A stretch of DNA of 64,000 bases from Notospermus geniculatus (GCA_002633025.1 NMRB01000811.1:80351-144350); one strand, 5' to 3'. Positions 10,786 through 21,755 are shown, counted from the first letter of the stretch. Numbers and translations: made by a program. The notes: generated by a model not told the origin, from the sequence alone.

Positions 10786-11249
10786 GCTGCATTTCCACGA
10801 GGAGGGTGCGGGCGCGGAGGTGGAGGCAAGCGAGGGTGGAAAAAAGGATCTAACGTATTTCCTTGTTGCCGTTTCCACGATGGGTGCAGGCGTGGACGCA
10901 GGTATTCGAATCGTTCTGTGGCGATTTTTTCCACGCGCGCATGCTGCCCACGTGATATTGCATCATCCTTTGCATGGTAAGAAATGATGAAAGTTTCACT
11001 GACAGTACCCCAAACCCGCGCAAAAACGCCCGCGTTCGCGCCCGTTTCCTGGAAACAATAACGAGTTTTCGCAAAGCCCCCGAAACGCACACGCGAACGT
11101 CTATCCTTTTGTTCGGTGCTTTCTTCGTGGCATCGAACAATGGGATTGGCGTTCGCGTTGGCGTTTCGGGTGCTTTGCGAGAACTCTCTACTACGGCCGC
11201 ACCCGCACCCGCACCCGCGCCCGCAGGCACTGGCCTCTTGGAATGCAGG
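10786..11249. mobile_element. GC-rich inverted-repeat element upstream of gene copy A
   Basis: The left arm GCTGCATTTCCACGAGGAGG faces an eroded right arm near 11235-11249. Inside, sequence at 11062-11101 (CGCAAAGCCCCCGAAACGCA) is the inverted complement of 11150-11187. Repeats of GCACCC occur at 11201-11222. The paired copy at 23796-24267 keeps a perfect 16-bp TIR. Because it sits just before the gene it may also supply promoter sequence, which is inference. Confidence 0.65.
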
Positions 11250-11417
11250 TTCAGTCATTAGATCGGTACCGGTACCTCAGAGGCGGCAGGCGCTAGTGAC
11301 CACTGAGGAAATAGTTTGGCCCGTTGCTCTCATTCTCTGCCGTCGAGGATTTTCTATGGCTACCGGAGTATAATTTTCCTTTACTGAAGTTGATTTCAAA
11401 CTATTTTCTCTTTTCAG

Positions 11418-12743
11418 ACAAACAGACGAAGGGAAAGGTGAAAGGAAACTAAGCGTCTAAGAAGGTTGGAAACGCGGTGGCAGGAGTGTACAATGGTTCA
11501 TGTAATATACCTAGGGTTACTTGTGCTAATACTGGCCTCAGCCGTTCAGGGCTATCCGATTCAGTCTAATGAAATGAAAATACTGGTGTCGAAACTCGGC
11601 GACCTGTCCAAGGGCGAGCCACAAAAGTCGTTGAACTCCCTACGAAATCATGCCCGATTTAGTAAGAACCATTTGCCACATTTTTCCGTTTTCTCTCGAA
11701 ATGATGACTGGATGAACACGGCGGATGGCCGCCAAATCCTGCACGCAGTGCACTCTCTGTCTCGACCGGAGCATCCAGCTAACCGCCAAGTACTCCTTGA
11801 CCATATGCACCAGGCTTTAGACAGATTGAACAATTTGCAAAGTCATCGTGATCACGCACTTCTCACAAATCAGGTAAGCAATCGCCAAGAGAAAGATTCC
11901 GTTCATAATGGTCAAATAGAGATAAATGACGAAGATGAAAGTAACATTATCAGGCAACACAAGTTTGCGGAAAGGCGAACAGAACAAAATGGCCGCCTCA
12001 TCGCTTATCGCACTAACAACAATACTGGGCATGAAAATGTCCCTAGGACCCACGTACCTTTACATGTGAGTCGCGGGGTCGTAAATCCGAAAGCGGGAAC
12101 GAACAAAGCTAAAAGCCAATTATTTGCTAATTTGTTTCGGGCGAAGACCATAGCAAGTAACGGTTTACCGGAAAAGCAGAACCACAACTCCGTTCGTTAT
12201 AACAATTACAAATCAGACCGCCAGAAAATTCCTGCGGAAATGCAACAACTGGGTTTTGCAGATACAAAGTCGAAAAATCTTGAATCTGAATTAGGTGGCC
12301 GTGGTCTGCCTCATTCAAACCAGGCTGGAAAAATTACCGGTCAGGAAAATTCCGATCAAGTGGTACCGGTACATACTGAGGTGGAGGAATTTGAAAAGAA
12401 TCCGGGTGTTCAGAAAGTGTTGCCCGCGGACGAAGCCGACAAGCTGGGACACTTCGTGATTCACGGTAGCCATCCACAACCGCAGTTGACGGGTGAGACG
12501 ATCGTCCCAGGTTCAACTGACTACGGGTCGGTAATTTCCAGTGACAAATCGTGGGGCGATGTCGTAGAAACCGGCAAACACGATTACTCGTGGGATGATT
12601 TCGGAGTAACTCATGGAGGCAGTTCAAGTCTTGGAACGCATGAAACGCTGCCCGAGCCTATTCCTCTTGATAATAGCGAGGGAAAAATTGGCGTAAGTAG
12701 GGTGCTTTCAAGTCAATCCTGCACCCAGCACGCTTGGTACTAA
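11418..12743 (+). CDS. Secreted acidic/hydrophilic protein, copy A (exon with start codon)
   Basis: A strong acceptor (CTATTTTCTCTTTTCAG) ends at 11417, so a 5' untranslated exon probably lies upstream. I choose the ATG at 11493 because it opens a clean signal peptide (MVHVIYLGLLVLILASAVQG, then YPIQ). An ATG nine codons earlier only adds a hydrophilic leader. Read through to TAA at 12741-12743 it gives 416 residues: a hydrophilic chain rich in Asn, Gln, His and Ser with one cysteine, close to the C-terminus. I recognise no domain. Two good phase-0 donors lie inside the frame: CAG|GTAAGC after 11873 and GGC|GTAAGT after 12692. If used, they make 127- or 400-residue first exons that must join later exons. 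The role is unknown, and secretion is the only supported property. Confidence 0.75.
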
Positions 12744-13340
12744 CAAGTTCCTTCCTAATACTATTTCCCCGATGTATCGGTCAGTTTAACCTTCAGATGT
12801 CAAATTAAAAAAAAACTTTCCAAGAGGCGTATACATGTATGCATAATTATTAAAAAGATTCCGGCCTTCATATTATATGAAGGCCGGCACGCTTGGTATT
12901 AACCATTTCTCTTCTATTAAAAAAATTCCGGCGTTCATATATGCATGTAATTTGTGACAACCTCTGAATACATACAAAATAAATGGGCAACTGGTAAAAT
13001 TCCCCAAAATAAAAATGGTACGTAAAAATCACTGAAAATCATTTTTGGGCAAAAAGTGAAAAAATATTATTAGGCTTTATGTGAGGAAAAACATGATTTG
13101 GGGATTTTTATCTTTGTTTTTTTTTACTCAGGGATTTTTATCTATATTCATACTAAAGAAAACGTCGACATAATAAGCTGCATTGTCAAAGACCCATCTG
13201 GAGGATAAACTGGACCTTGTTAAAATGATGTTAGAATAGATTAACACTTACATGTACTGTTCTTTACTGTTATACTTCACTAATGCACCTATTATACGAA
13301 GAGACTAACAACAATTTCAATATACGTACTGTACCTTCCT
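12744..13340. other. 3' flank of gene copy A
   Basis: This contains a short tandem echo of the gene end (CACGCTTGGTA...AAC at 12732 and 12889), a small inverted pair around GAAGGCCGG, and AATAAA-like words near 12978 that could serve as a polyadenylation signal. It is AT-rich and otherwise featureless. Confidence 0.4.
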
Positions 13341-13349
13341 ATTTTAGTA

Positions 13350-14770
13350 GTGCTCCTCTCCGACAACAAACTGCACACAATATGGCGTAACAGTGTCTGT
13401 CTACAGTAGAGTAGATCTCACCCCACTTTTCACACCAATGTTCCTCTCTGACTCTAACTGCACACAATATGGCGTAACAATGTCTGTCTAGAGTAGACCT
13501 CACCCCACTTTTCACACTAATGTTCCTCTCTGACTCTAACTGCACACAATATGGCGTAACAGTGTCTGTCTAGAGTAGACCTCACCCCACTTTTCACACT
13601 AATGTTCCCCTCTGATTACTAACTGCACACAATATTGGCGTAACAATGTCTGTCTAGAGTNNNNNNNNNNNNNNNNNNNNNNNNNNNNNNNNNNNNNNNN
13701 NNNNNNNNNNNNNNNNNNNNNNNNNNNNNNNNNNNNNNNNNNNNNNNNNNNNNNNNNNNNNNNNNNNNNNNNNNNNNNNNNNNNNNNNNNNNNNNNNNNN
13801 NNNNNNNNNNNNNNNNNNNNNNNNNNNNNNNNNNNNNNNNNNNNNNNNNNNNNNNNNNNNNNNNNNNNNNNNNNNNNNNNNNNNNNNNNNNNNNNNNNNN
13901 NNNNNNNNNNNNNNNNNNNNNNNNNNNNNNNNNNNNNNNNNNNNNNNNNNNNNNNNNNNNNNNNNNNNNNNNNNNNNNNNNNNNNNNNNNNNNNNNNNNN
14001 NNNNNNNNNNNNNNNNNNNNNNNNNNNNNNNNNNNNNNNNNNNNNNNNNNNNNNNNNNNNNNNNNNNNNNNNNNNNNNNNNNNNNNNNNNNNNNNNNNNN
14101 NNNNNNNNNNNNNNNNNNNNNNNNNNNNNNNNNNNNNNNNNNNNNTGGCGTAACAGTGTCTGTCTAGAGTAGACATCACCCCACTTTTCACACTAATGTT
14201 CCCCTCTGATTACTAACTGCACACAATATTGGCGTAACAGTGTCTGTCTAGAGTAGATATCACCCAACTTTTCACACTAATGTTCTTCTCTGATTACTAA
14301 CTGCACACAATATGGCGTAACAGTGTCTGTCTAGAGTAGATATCACCCAACTTTTCACACTAATGTTCCTCTCTATTACTAAACTGCACACAATATGGCG
14401 TATAACAGTATCTGTCTAGAGTAGACCTCACCCCACTTTTCACACTAATGTTCCCCTCTGATTACTAACTGCACACAATATGGCGTAACAGTGTCTATCT
14501 AGAGTAGATCTCACCCCACTTTTCACACTAATAATCCTCTCTGATTACTAACTGCACACAATATGGCGTAACAATGTCTGTCTAGAGTAGATATCACCCA
14601 ACTTTTCACACTAATGTCCTTCTCTGACTACTAACTGCACACAATATGGCGTAACAATGTCTGTCTAGAATAGACCTCACCCCACTTTTCACACTAATGT
14701 CCTTCTCTGACTACTAACTGCACACAATATGGCGTAACAGTCTGTCTGGAGAAGATCTCACCCCTCTGCT
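13350..14770. repeat. 83-bp minisatellite array (copy A), interrupted by gap
   Basis: Units of 82-84 bp contain CTGCACACAATATGGCGTAAC, TGTCTGTCTAGAGTAGA and CACCCCACTTTTCACAC. About 17 units would span the block including the gap. The matching array in copy B (26620-27120) has six. Array length therefore differs between the duplicates, and the assembled length here is not trustworthy. Confidence 0.9.
13661..14145. other. Assembly gap (485 N)
   Basis: A run of N inside the minisatellite. Both edges are satellite units, so the gap is an unresolved part of the array. Confidence 0.99.
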
Positions 14771-14794
14771 CCCCTCGTCTGTCCAGTCAGCCTT

Positions 14795-14820
14795 GCACCA
14801 AGCGGCATGCCGCTTGGTGC
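14795..14820. repeat. 26-bp perfect palindrome
   Basis: GCACCAAGCGGCA followed by its exact complement TGCCGCTTGGTGC. It lies at the edge of a ~230-bp stretch (about 14797-15030) that is absent from copy B, where CAGCCTTG continues directly into CCGCGAGGTATGG. Confidence 0.9.
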
Positions 14821-15462
14821 GCTGATCATTCAGGGGTAGGAGCTGTCAGTGAGTTGACCAATAGGTGTCACAACAGCCCAATTCATTGCATATAGCGGAT
14901 CCATTCATTCTTGACCGAGTACCAATCACGTGGATTTTCCTGTGCATTGGTCCGCTAGAACTTTGCTGCCATTTTTTGGCAATATGCCTACGCGAGGCTG
15001 ACTGCTCCTATTCCCGCGGCCGCGAGGTATGGTTGTCTCTGTTGTGCGGCAGAGCAAGTCAGTCTTCTCTCGAAGATGAGGCCAAACTCGAGAATGCATA
15101 CATGTACATGTACGTTTTTTTGCCAGCATGTGAGCCAAACTTTACGTCAAAACGATTTAGTCTTTCAAGCGCATTTAATTAGTAGTTTCGTCCCTTGCAA
15201 TGCCCTCTTTTTGTACATGTAATTCAATTTGCTTCGTAATAACGGGGTATAAATGAATTTGAGTCGGAAATCAATTGACGTATACTATGTTCTTCTCGTC
15301 GGCAAGTTTTTTTTTACAAAGGATTGGAATCAAACGAACAGACTAATTACAAAAGTACACTTCAGGCAGTTTATGACAAAGAGTATTTTACCGTCATGGT
15401 TACAGTGACATTGCCAATATAGCTGAACGACCAGGCAAAAAAAAGACTGTGATGGTAACATA

Positions 15463-16022
15463 TTGGGCCGAATTTATAAAACATAGCAAAAGCTTACAAG
15501 CCAAAGCCCCAAGGCCAAGCTTTTGCTTGTCAAGGAGAAGCACAAGCCAAAGAATTTGCTCACAAACATTTGTATTTCATTTTTCCGTCAGGGCCGACGC
15601 TATAGCATTATTGGCCCTGGTAAGTACGGAGGAGGCCATCACAAGCTACTCATGTTCCTCACTTGGATGGGGTATTTTACTTGCCCTTGCAAAGACACAA
15701 GGTACAAGGCACCACGGCTTACTGTCCCATGCGACGGACGTGAAGAGCCGGGAATGAAATCCCATATGGCCCGGGCTGGATTCGAACCCGGGACCTGCCT
15801 CACAAACATATTCATAATCAATTGCTTAACCTAATGACCTTTTCTTATAAAGCCAAGCAAGATCTTCTATCTGATGAAGCTAATGCTCGCAAGACAAGGC
15901 ATCTGGTAATTCTTACAGGGAGTTGCTTGTTCTATGAAGCAAATAAAGCGAAATTTTATAAATACCTCTTCAAGAGAAAGCCCAGAAAAAGCAAATGCTA
16001 CTTTTTATGAATTCGGCCCATT
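15463..16022. mobile_element. MITE with GGGCCGAATTTATAA termini, carrying a SINE
   Basis: The ends ATTGGGCCGAATTTATAAAA and TTTTTATGAATTCGGCCCA are TIRs. The intact relative at 42863-43173 lacks the SINE present here. The copy B relative (27813-27980) has an internal deletion. The interior repeats GCTTTTGCTTGT-like words in both directions. Confidence 0.85.
15570..15798 (-). mobile_element. tRNA-derived SINE, family 1 (minus strand)
   Basis: On the minus strand the head contains the Pol III B box GGTTCGAATCC within GGCAGGTCCCGGGTTCGAAT. The body follows through ACAGTAAGCCGTGGT and CTTTGCAAGGGCAAGTAAAA. It is flanked by the 11-bp direct repeat CTCACAAACAT (15559-15569 and 15799-15809). The 42.9-kb MITE shows the empty site. 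Relatives: 35779-36391 and 41047-41466. Confidence 0.85.
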
Positions 16023-16195
16023 GTCTAAATGGTAATGATGGTAACGTATTGTCTAAATACGGCTAAGATGGATTCGAAGGAATAAGCCCCAGCTCGAACC
16101 TCATCAGTACAGGTTGTTGAATAGTTCAGGAGGAAATCAGGGTCCAATATTCATAAAACCTTGCTAGCATTGTTGGTTTAATACATTGGTTTAAC

Positions 16196-16409
16196 TAAAG
16201 CCTGCCGCACACTGGAGCTATCTGCTGAGCAAAAGGTCATTCGAGACCGTTTGCTCAGCTCGCGTGTGCGCTTAATTTCGGTGAGTTTTTTTGCCTCGCG
16301 AGGCAGAAAGCTCGCGTGTGCGCGTATTTTTCGGTGAGTTATCTGCTGAGCAAACGGCCTCGAATGACTTTTTGCTCAGCAGATAGCTCCAGTGTGCGGC
16401 AGGCTTTAA
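16196..16409. mobile_element. Hairpin MITE (GCCTGCCGCACACTGGAGC arms), copy A
   Basis: A ~214-bp palindrome starting TAAAGCCTGCCGCACACTGG and ending in its complement, with arms including ATCTGCTGAGCAAA. The pair in copy B is at 28184-28404. Positions 16410-17275 are duplicated unique-looking sequence without a recognisable gene. Confidence 0.85.
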
Positions 16410-17327
16410 AGCCAAGCAAGTTTTTATAAATATGTACCCAGTCTAACAACTGGAGTAGAGTTATAAGGCGGGTATTACAAGTAGCCTAATGCCCGTTGAG
16501 CAATTTTTTAAATAAATACATGTATGCTTGATAGAGGCTTATACGCGGGATTTTACATTCAAGCCAAAGAGTACCCCCCCCCCGAGTCTGAAACCCCAAA
16601 AATCGCATGGAAAATTTGTTCGTGTACAACGGCCATTATTCTTTGTACAAGCAACACGTCCCGTCTGGATCGAGAATCGTCATTTTATCTCGATTACTTT
16701 GACTGACCTTTCAGACGCCCGGTGCCAACACTCCCTCATGGGCGAACCGAATCGTGGAAAATACCACGATTCAGTGATAACGGCAAATGCTTCTTTTCAG
16801 CATACACAGCGTTACATTGTTGCTCAGTCTCACCAAGAGACTATATTTCCCTCGCAATGAATGAACCCAATCTCGACCACACGCGGGTGTCTTGGCCGGG
16901 AAGCGATAAGCAGTATCGTGAGTGCAGTCGTACCCTTGGGCCGAACTCGTATCGCGGGTCATGGAGTCATAACTCCGGCTGGTCTGGACGACAGCTCCGG
17001 GGACAGTCGGGTGTAGTAGGGGGTTAGGACGCGCTCCCAGAATGACAACGATGACGAGAAGCACTTTAAGTCGCTGTCTTTTTGATGAAATGGCGGCTTT
17101 ATTGGTCAAAGGCGTTCCTCAAACAAGGGGACAACCAACCAACCGTCAGCAGCCAGGACTTTTCCCGATTGCCGAGGTGTAACAGAGGAGAATGTCCTAG
17201 GGGTGCACGTCCGCTTTTAACAGCATGCTATTGTATGGCTATGTTTGAATGGTGATGGTCTCTATAGCCATAAAACGGAGGTTTAGAAATCAAACGATAA
17301 ACGTAAACGTTAACGACAACGTTACTA

Positions 17328-17445
17328 GTGAGGTTTCGCAAGCGCCCTGTTAGGCCACACGACAACGTTTATCTATTGTTTGGGTATACCCACACAATAG
17401 ATAAACGTCGTCGTAGGGCCTAACCGGACGCTTGCGAAACCTCAC
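17328..17445. mobile_element. Nested 118-bp MITE, TA target
   Basis: The ends GTGAGGTTTCGCAAGCG and CGCTTGCGAAACCTCAC are flanked by TA on both sides. The centre is the inverted pair GACAACGTTTATCTATTG and CAATAGATAAACGTCGTC. It is also present in copy B (29308-29425), so it predates the segmental duplication. Confidence 0.85.
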
Positions 17446-17483
17446 TATTTTTGTACCGAAAATGCAATATAAAATCTGGTTAA

Positions 17484-17731
17484 AGATAATGTATCACGGG
17501 TATTTTCGCGGGCCACGAAAATCATTGTTTATTTACATTTTCTTTGTTTATGTCCAGCCTTTCTTTATCTTACAAGTAATTTGTTGGTGGCATGTCCCTC
17601 TATAAATTTTTCTGTCACCGAAAGTATTCATTTTGGTGGGTTGGCATGTCCCAAAAGTCCAAAATAACACATTGTAAACATCAATGTTTACAAACATTGA
17701 ATGTAAACAATGAAGTCGTGATATATTATCT
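17484..17731. mobile_element. Nested 248-bp MITE, TTAA target, copy A only
   Basis: The ends AGATAATGTATCACG and CGTGATATATTATCT are flanked by TTAA (17480-17483 and 17732-17735). Copy B shows the empty site as a single TTAA at 29460-29463, so insertion came after the duplication. A TTAA duplication suggests a piggyBac- or Kolobok-type source. Positions 17806-18473 are shared non-coding sequence. Confidence 0.88.
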
Positions 17732-18473
17732 TTAATGTGTACATGTAGAATGAAAAATAACGTTGTCGTAAAGTTTACGTTTATCGTTTGATTTCTAAAC
17801 CTCCCTATTTTCTTTTCCCACACTTGGCAATAAAACCGGATTCCAGGGGGCTTAGATCCCTGTCAAACCGGTCTCAGTTCGAAGGGCTGGTTTTCAGACG
17901 ACCGGCTGGTTCAACACCGGTTGATCGCCTATTTTTGGGAAAAAAATCCATGGTGGTCAAGAAATACAGTGTACTCCCCCGAAAGAACACACCTCTTCTT
18001 ATTCTGGGGGCAGTCTCGTAAACCAAATAATGGCATTACTTACTCCTAATGCGTTCCATTTTCACAGCACTCCCGGGACATTACTTTCAATGCGTTGAAA
18101 TGAATGCCACATTGTCTTATCTTAACCTCTAACCATTTCAAATCATGACTTTCCAGTGGTTTGGCGTTTTATCGATCGCTGTCCATTTATTCGCGCCACC
18201 ATCCCTTCCCAAACAGACGTCTTGGTTATCAGTACCAGATGTTTCCATGAGGAGTTAGTTACGAAAATTGTTACAGCTTGCGCATAATTTTCCAATGTTG
18301 TTTGCACCGGAAGTCGTGAAAACAGTCATTTGTATTGAGGGATATGGCATTATAAATCGAGCAATGGTGCGATGTGAGAGAAAAGTGCACTTATTCCAGG
18401 AATCCGTTAAAAAGCTTAGGCATAGGGTCAACGTTTTCAGCCCCTTTAAGGTCTAGCCGAAGCAAAAGGTAGG

Positions 18474-18645
18474 GGTGTTTAATTCGACTTGGGCTAGGCG
18501 CATATGGACGGCAAATCTCAAAACGTAGGGGTGTTTAACTCGACTTAGGCTAGGCGCACATGGACGGCAAGTCTCAAAACGTAGGGTTACTTAACTCGAC
18601 TTAGGCTAGGCGCACATGGATGCAAATCTCAACGCGGTAGAGGTG
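18474..18645 (+). repeat. Three ~58-bp tandem repeats
   Basis: Units contain GTAGGGGTGTTTAA, TCGACTTAGGCTAGGCGCA and GGACGGCAAATCTCAA. A fourth partial unit lies at 19634-19690, on the far side of the Gypsy fragment. They start where segmental copy A ends. Confidence 0.85.
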
Positions 18646-18861
18646 TTTAATTTCCCTGGCTTGTAATGTAGAGTAAATTGGAAATCCGCAAGTTCCGCCA
18701 CCCAACGATGTAATTACAGTCATTTGACAAGGACAAACGAAGTTGGGACGCTGGTTGAGGGATTGGGATCGTTTGAGTTTGACAGTGGATGGAGTACATG
18801 TACGCTAGAGGATGGACAACAGATATTGCAGATTTGCTTACCACCCCAGTATCATCAGATG

Positions 18862-19444
18862 CACAGAAAGAAAAAACGATCTCATCTCGAGATAAAATGA
18901 ATCTCCAACTCTTGTCCCTAAAATGAGTTTCTTTTGCAACTCGAATAGACATAACTGGTTCTCCACTTGAGATGACATTGTCTCCAACTGGTTAAAATGA
19001 TTCTTAGCTGTCTCCACCGGATTGTCTGTTGTCTCGAATCAAATAAACAAGTGATGTCGCCATATATAAAAAAAAACGTTTCACACCCAGTGGTTTCGAA
19101 CCCAGGACCCTCTGATCGCAAGTCGGACACCAGATAACCACCACACCACCGATCTCCTCATGAGCAGATTTTGGTTCCCCTCGGTTTCTTTCCAATTTTC
19201 TCCAGCTGATGCCCTGTCCCATCGACTGGAGAACTGAGAAAACTCAAAATGAGTAGACTTTGTCTCCACTTCAGAATGAGACTCCAGTTGCAGTTATCTC
19301 CAGTCGATGCAAGAAAACTGGTAAAGCCTTAGAAAACTGGAACTCATTTCTGTGTTCGAGTAGCAAAGAAACTCATTTTAGGGACAAAATAGCAGGCTAG
19401 AGACTCATTTTAAATCGAGCTGAGATCGATTTTTTTTCTGTGTG
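18862..19444. mobile_element. TIR element with CACAGAAAGAAAAAACGATC ends, holding a SINE
   Basis: The left end CACAGAAAGAAAAAACGATC and right end GATCGATTTTTTTTCTGTG are imperfect complements. Inner arms around CTCCAACTCTTGTCCCTAAA and TTTTAGGGACAAAAT also match. It is non-coding. Confidence 0.65.
19080..19165 (-). mobile_element. tRNA-derived SINE head, family 2 (minus strand)
   Basis: The minus strand reads GGTGTGGTGGTTATCTGG (A-box-like) and, about 35 nt on, GGTTCGAAACC (B-box, 19092-19102). The acceptor-stem ends do not pair, so it is a tRNA-like SINE head rather than a tRNA gene. Confidence 0.55.
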
Positions 19445-19636
19445 GTGTACATGTATTGTGAGTTACATGAAGAAATGGGTCATTTGGGTCCAAATCGTGT
19501 GATGGCTCTTACTCGTCAACGGTTCTACTGGCCAGGGATGACAACTGACATCACGAGCTATGTCAGGAAGAAATGCAATTGCCTCAAAGATAGGAAACCG
19601 ACCCGTCCTCAGCGAGCAGAATTGAAACCATCGACT
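19445..19636 (+). pseudogene. Gypsy-type retrotransposon integrase fragment
   Basis: The frame encodes the zinc-binding N-terminal domain of a Ty3/Gypsy integrase: HEEMGH, then GPNRVMALTRQRFYWPGM, and the paired cysteines in YVRKKCNCLKDRKP. This domain binds retroelement DNA ends. Only about 60 residues remain. The left side runs directly into the preceding TIR element and the right side into a 58-bp repeat unit, so it is a stranded fragment. Confidence 0.8.
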
Positions 19637-19684
19637 TGGGCTAGGCGCACATAGACGGCAAATCTCAATGCGGCAGGGGGTGTT

Positions 19685-19748
19685 TTTAAAGTTGACTGAC
19701 TCGGCTGAACGATGAGTCGAGCAACGTTCAGTCAGTCAACTTTAAAAA
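19685..19748. repeat. Short hairpin repeat
   Basis: The arms AAAGTTGACTGACTCGGCTGAACG and CGTTCAGTCAGTCAACTTT form a near-perfect hairpin related to 4338-4404. Positions 19750-20150 have no feature I can support. Confidence 0.7.
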
Positions 19749-20153
19749 TACACTATTGCATCGCATCATTTCATTTTTCGACACCAGGGGCGCTATATAG
19801 GCTATAAGTACACTATAACAATATGTCATCGGTGATTTGACATTCTTAGGGCACATTTCCTATGATGAACAAGTGCAACAATTCAATTGTTCCTCGGCGA
19901 AAGTTCACTAATTACATTTCTGTAGTTTATTTGCCACGTCCCAACGGAACTAAAGTGCATGATTCCATTACACGCAAATTATCCCACCTTTTATCTTATT
20001 GACCGTCATTCGGTTTCAAGATCAATTTATAGTATAATGTGATTTTATTCGGCGTCGTCTGGCGATCTTTTAAGTGAGCATCGATGTGTAAGATGTCGAA
20101 CACTGTGTAATAACGAACATCGTTTCCAGACCTATAGTTTATCCTTAGGCCAC

Positions 20154-20513
20154 ATAAAAAAAGAAAGCTGGTGATCGTCCCCACCCGACCCGCGAAAACG
20201 GCCCCGACCCCGTTTTTTTCAAAAAAAATATTTTGTTCAAAAAAATTTTTTTTCATCAAAAATAACTTTTTTTCTATTTTTTTTCTAAAAAAAAACGTTC
20301 AAATTGCCCTCTTACATGTATTTTAACCATTGACGTCACTTGTTGTTCAGTTCATATCGCACCTGGGATACAAAGGACGCGATTTCAAGGCATTTGGTTG
20401 TTACCATTGACTCATTCTTCATGCCAATTCACTGTAAAATGTTTTTTTAAAAAGCCTTCCCCTACCCACCTCCTCCCCGAGAAAAGGACGATTACCATTT
20501 TTTATGTGGCCTT
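20154..20513. mobile_element. MITE with TAAGGCCACATAAAAAA termini (copy 1)
   Basis: The left end TTAGGCCACATAAAAAAAGA and right end TTTTTTATGTGGCCTTA are TIRs. The interior has long A/T runs and CCCCACC-type words. Relatives are at 48953-49217 and 56678-56936. Confidence 0.7.
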
Positions 20514-20568
20514 ATTGACGAAAATGAACCAGTTTCATCCCTGGTAGTACGGTACAAGTAAGTGGTCT

Positions 20569-20650
20569 CCGAATTTCGCAAATTTTCGACCCCAACCGGG
20601 CGGGTCTTCCTCAGGCACTTTATAGTAGAGATCCCAGACTATCATTTTGT
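20569..20650 (-). repeat. Palindrome-family arm with hammerhead-like core
   Basis: The minus strand reads CCTGAGGAAGACCCG, then GGTTGGGGTCGAAAATTT, GCG, AAATTC. The AATTT/AAATT stem after GAA is perfect. The 5' stem II strand has a small insertion (GACCCGCCC). Confidence 0.55.
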
Positions 20651-20904
20651 GTGTCGTTTTTTTGTGTTCTGTGTTGGATATAGTTTCATCCCTGGAGTTC
20701 CTTGGGCGGCTACACACACACCGCCCAGGTCACGCAACCCGATGCCCCCCCCCCCGATATAGGATGTCCCCTTACAATATATTTACGGATTAATCAGTAC
20801 CATTGAATTGCACGTTAGAGACAGACTCTTAATCCTCGGACAAATAACACAGGGGACACCAGGAAGACAGAGGCATTAGATAGTATCACACCGAATATAG
20901 TTTG

Positions 20905-21130
20905 GGCAAGAGACGCCTCTTGAGACTTTTGTCACTTGCCGTACATGCCACTTTATTTATGTTGCACCTTTGCGACCCAGTCAAAGACTACATGGCTTAC
21001 AACATCTGGCCTTGGCGATTGGTGGTCTGCATGTACGTGCCAGTTCCCAAACACTTACTGAGTCATAGGCGCTTGATGGTCATGGCTGTGCCGAAGGTGG
21101 CCGCCTTTTGGACTTCCCCAGCCCCAGCCC
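20905..21130 (+). repeat. Diverged dispersed repeat, related to 50290-50483 in inverse orientation
   Basis: Both copies share words such as CTTGGCGA, TGGTCATGGC and CTTTTGGACTTCCCC-like endings, and their conceptual products share LLSLAVHA and a VPVP..LS pattern. The frames are short and end in different ways, so I do not call a gene. It is an old repeat of unknown class. 21131-21453 holds nothing clear. Confidence 0.45.
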
Positions 21131-21453
21131 CTTGACCTCCTTATCCACGGGAAGGGTCCCGAGTATGCCAACTGCAATACGGACTTATCTACTATCTTTG
21201 TAGTTGCGGATGGATGGCGTGTTATTTTTCTGGCTCCATTAGTACCAATTCCTTTCAAAAATTCCATTTGATTTCGCCACGATGTTCAGCGCTGTTTATA
21301 CCACGCGATGCACAACCTGAGGTAACGAGCCAGTCGCCGCGTGTTCTGTGCCGTTGCATTAGCGCTTGCTTCCAACAGGTACGTCGCCGTCAACGCAGGG
21401 AACAACCAAGCACTGCTCAACCCAGAATGGGCGATGTATTGCGACTTTCATAG

Positions 21454-21755
21454 CACAGTAGAACCTCTCTATTAAGGACACCTCTGGGACTGACAGATGC
21501 TGTCCTTAATTGAGAGGTGTCCTGATTACAGAGGTTGAAATGAATAGAAATGATCAATTTGGGACTGAAGTTCAGAGAGGTGTCCTCCTGGCAGAGGTGT
21601 CCGTTAAGGCTTCCCTTACATAGAAGTATTCGGTATACGAAAACGCGGGTTAACAAAGGCATTCCGAGGATTCACCACCGTGAAGCCATTGTTAACCCGC
21701 ATTTTCGTATACCGTATACTTCCATGTAAAGGAAGCCTTAGGGAGGTTCACTGTA
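21454..21755. mobile_element. MITE with ACAGTAGAACCTCTCTATT end, carrying a nested element
   Basis: The left end ACAGTAGAACCTCTCTATTA faces GGGAGGTTCACTGTA at the right. Inside are copies of GAGAGGTGTCC in both orientations. It is interrupted near its right end by the palindrome at 21607-21738. Confidence 0.7.
21607..21738. mobile_element. Nested 132-bp hairpin MITE, TA target
   Basis: The arms AGGCTTCCCTTACATAGAAG and CTTCCATGTAAAGGAAGCCT, then CGGTATACGAAAACGCGGGTT and its complement, make a long hairpin. TA flanks both ends. Confidence 0.8.

Larger units (their letters stand above)
17276..17805. mobile_element. GGAGGTTTAGAAATC-family MITE with two nested insertions
   Basis: The outer ends GGAGGTTTAGAAATCAAACG and its complement CGTTTGATTTCTAAACCTCC mark a small TA-target (mariner-type) element. 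Unexpanded relatives of ~150 bp are at 44756, 46353 and 49763. Here it holds a second MITE (17328-17445) and a third (17484-17731). Confidence 0.85.
10635..18465. repeat. Segmental duplication 1, copy A
   Basis: From the C tract at 10635 to GTCTAGCCGAAGCAAAA near 18465, this block is collinear with 23645-30752. It carries the GC-rich palindrome, the secreted-protein exon, the 83-bp satellite and several MITEs. Copy A is longer because of a larger satellite array and private insertions (14797-15030, 15570-15798, 17484-17731). The left breakpoint lies within the Harbinger element. Confidence 0.9.

Noticed and set aside
10974-11261. Open frames with Ala-Pro repeats in the GC-rich element
   Set aside because: They come from the GCACCC run and inverted repeats and are absent from the copy B counterpart.
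11874-12692. Assigning the secreted protein to a known neuropeptide or matrix family
   Set aside because: No repeated peptide, clear dibasic cleavage pattern or domain was found; a name would be a guess.
13619-14191. 190-codon frame across the gap
   Set aside because: It is mostly N and satellite sequence.
13350-14770. CRISPR-like array
   Set aside because: Units are contiguous 83-bp satellite copies without unique spacers, in a eukaryotic context.
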